This document shows positions 62,543-64,000 of a stretch of 64,000 bases of DNA, in pieces. A program made the translations under genes and the position numbers. Source of the stretch: Oscillospiraceae bacterium (GTDB taxonomy: Bacteria; Bacillota; Clostridia; Oscillospirales; Ruminococcaceae); assembly GCA_022768245.1 (NCBI GenBank), contig JALEMR010000021.1, positions 21,941 to 85,940 of the forward strand, in the 5' to 3' direction. The notes under the pieces were generated by a model, which worked only from the letters and a program-made list of their open reading frames with translations, searched no databases and was not told where the DNA came from. The first letter of the stretch is position 1; each line of letters begins with the position of its first letter.

Positions 62543-62869
62543 TTTCTTTTCGTGATATCTGAATAATCAAAAAGCTCCGTCCGTTTGACCGAAAGGCTGA
62601 ACGGACGGTTTTTTGTGCGCTTGTCTGATTACAAAACAATTTCAACTGTTTACCATAATATTACAATGGTTACATTGTGCAAACAATACAATTACAGCTC
62701 GGTAAAATTTGTATAATATGCATAAATCGTTCCGCGAGTTTTGTTAAAAAAACCTATTGAAAAGCCTTCGCCGATTTTATAGAATAATTAGTATAGATAT
62801 AGTATGCCGAGAAATATAGATAAATGGCAGGACAACAAGGCGATTTTTTCTTGAAAGGCGGAAAAAATC
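62543..62869 (+). other. Intergenic region between the two paralogues, with a terminator
   Basis: A terminator at 62577-62614 (CCGTCCGTT with AACGGACGG, then T6). Downstream AT-rich sequence with repeated TTACA/TTACAA words and a TATAAT at 62712-62717, no clear -35. RBS AAAGGCGG precedes the next gene. Confidence 0.7.
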
Positions 62870-63589
62870 ATGCTGATAAAAAAAATGGCGGCTGTGTTTG
62901 CCGCTGCGGCTGCGATAGGCGCTGCGGCGTTTTCCGTGTCAGCCGAGGAGTTGGGTACCGCGGGTGTGTACTTCGCCGATGAGGACTGGCTGGTCCAGTA
63001 CTGGGGCGGAGACGCCGACGATGACGGAAATACGTCCGTTGCCGAAGTGCAGAACGCCGTTATCACAGGCGACGGAGAATATACCGCTTCCGTGACGGCG
63101 GATTATCCTGTGGCGGGGCTGGTGTTCCTGGCGCTGTGCACCGATATCGAAAGCTCATCCTGCCCCGCGGATATGACCGTGACCGTCGATTCTGTGGAGA
63201 TCAACGGGAATGCCGTGGAGTTCGGCGTGAACGGCAAGCCGCAGTGGAAGGACGACAGCGGCTATATGAGAGTGAATATCTACAATACATGGTCGGACGA
63301 TCCTGCGGACAAGGCGGTCTCCGACGAGGTCTTCGACGGCGCGCAGACCATCACCGTGAACTTTACCGTGGACGGGCTTGAGGACAGCGATATTTCCGCA
63401 GAGACGGAAGCTCCGTCGGAAACAGCTGCTCCCGAGGAGAACGTGCCCGAGGAAACGGTCACCGAATATGTCCCCGAAGCCGATACCGAGGAAGCTCCCG
63501 CTCAGACGGGAAATGTCCCTGCTATAGCCTTTGCGGCGGTGTCTTCGTGGGCGGCTGCACTGGCTCTGACCGCCGGAAAATGGGATTGA
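62870..63589 (+). CDS. Secreted beta-rich protein, paralogue, with AQTGN motif
   Basis: 239 residues. Signal peptide of about 24 residues ending VSA, core (about 28-180) matching the gene before it in order: ITGDGEY, VDSVEINGNAVEF, YMRVNIYNTWSDDPADKAV, TITVNFTVDGL. An acidic stalk follows, then PAQTGN and a hydrophobic stretch (IAFAAVSSWAAALALTAG) that ends in KWD, without the basic tail. Its codons are more GC-rich and less biased than its neighbour's. Function unknown. Confidence 0.83.
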   Translation: MLIKKMAAVFAAAAAIGAAAFSVSAEELGTAGVYFADEDWLVQYWGGDADDDGNTSVAEVQNAVITGDGEYTASVTADYPVAGLVFLALCTDIESSSCPADMTVTVDSVEINGNAVEFGVNGKPQWKDDSGYMRVNIYNTWSDDPADKAVSDEVFDGAQTITVNFTVDGLEDSDISAETEAPSETAAPEENVPEETVTEYVPEADTEEAPAQTGNVPAIAFAAVSSWAAALALTAGKWD

Positions 63590-63946
63590 TTTGTGACAAT
63601 ATAGATACAATTACAAAATAATAGTTACAACTTTGTTACAAATGCCAATTGAAAATTACAATCTGTTACTATATAATATAATTATGAAAAAAGTGAGCCG
63701 CTGACCAAGGGAAAAAGCTGATTTTCTCTGCGTGCGGTCATTTCACACGGATTCACCTTTTCATCGGATCTATGGCAAGATGTTGAAATGTTGTAACTAT
63801 TTGTTGATATAAGATAGTAAACGTATGAAATTTTGTCTAAATTGCCAATAGTAAAAATTAAATTATAATGTTATAATTTAATAGTATAAAGATAGCTGTA
63901 TATTGTTGTAATGATGTGTACAGCAAAATTATAGGAGGAAATCATA
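63590..63946 (+). other. Promoter region of the next secreted-protein gene
   Basis: Two candidate promoters: TTGAAA (63649-63654), 17 nt, TATAAT (63672-63677); and TTGCCA (63842-63847), 16 nt, TATAAT (63864-63869). Repeated TTACAA words as in the other gaps of this cluster. RBS AGGAGG at 63934-63939. Confidence 0.65.
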
Positions 63947-64000
63947 ATGAATTTTAACAAGACATTATCAGTTGCAGCAGCTGCTGCAATGGCAGTTTCT
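63947..64000 (+). CDS. Start of another secreted protein, cut by the window end
   Basis: ATG at 63947 with AGGAGG 7 nt upstream. The 18 visible residues, MNFNKTLSVAAAAAMAVS, look like a signal peptide of the same style as the three genes before it. Probably a further member of the cluster, not provable here. Confidence 0.7.
   Translation, partial: MNFNKTLSVAAAAAMAVS

Overview
The window looks like chromosomal DNA of a Ruminococcus-type gut or rumen Clostridium (Oscillospiraceae). Reasons, all inference from gene content: a dockerin-bearing papain-like protease, a GH31 alpha-xylosidase, pyruvate formate-lyase, a FabK-type fatty acid synthase, a Bacillus/Clostridium flagellar block (flgL-DUF6470-fliW-csrA-fliD-fliS), consensus sigma-A promoters, and codon use rich in C and G at third positions. 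No phage, IS transposase, CRISPR array or rRNA was seen.

Layout. 1-6.6 kb: end of a flagellar operon (flgL, cut by the window edge, to a FlgN/FliT-like chaperone). 6.7-9.2 kb: a radical SAM protein and its DUF2344 partner. 9.2-14 kb: rplS with a structured leader, lepB, rbgA, rnhB, yraN, thrC. 14.05-14.54 kb: a multi-hairpin dispersed repeat. 14.7-18.9 kb: metallophosphoesterase, tig, clpP, clpX, then a 172-bp palindromic MITE-like element. 19.2-26.7 kb (minus strand): DUF1540 protein, a YdjH/YdjG/YdjI-like membrane module with a 46-residue membrane peptide, a dockerin protease and a CDF metal exporter. 27-30.8 kb: pflB, second copy of the dispersed repeat, pflA. 31-36.8 kb: chemoreceptor, endonuclease III, PAP2 phosphatase, two tRNA-Ser genes, NUDIX hydrolase, HD-GYP protein. 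37-41.6 kb: alpha-xylosidase and a clostripain-family protease. 41.7-53.5 kb: aroE and fabD facing left, then the fatty acid operon fabH-fabK-fabG-fabF-accB-fabZ-accC-(zinc-ribbon protein)-accD-accA-acpP. 53.7-60.8 kb: LysR regulator, SpoIID-like protein, two unrecognised envelope proteins, DUF1385 protein, prmC and a cupin. 60.9-64 kb: a tandem run of small secreted proteins that share a C-terminal xTGN-hydrophobic (mostly basic-tailed) signal, continuing past the window end.

How it fits together: most of the window is housekeeping (type II fatty acid synthesis, protein quality control, ribosome maturation, mixed-acid fermentation), interleaved with surface and secreted functions. The most unusual content is (i) two copies, about 15 kb apart and each starting at the base after a stop codon (thrC, pflB), of a roughly 450-500-nt element whose hairpins are kept by paired base changes; (ii) the run of TGN-motif surface proteins, with matching small proteins elsewhere; (iii) several inverted arrays of 7-base repeats between genes; and (iv) a YdjGHI-like module with no PspA beside it.
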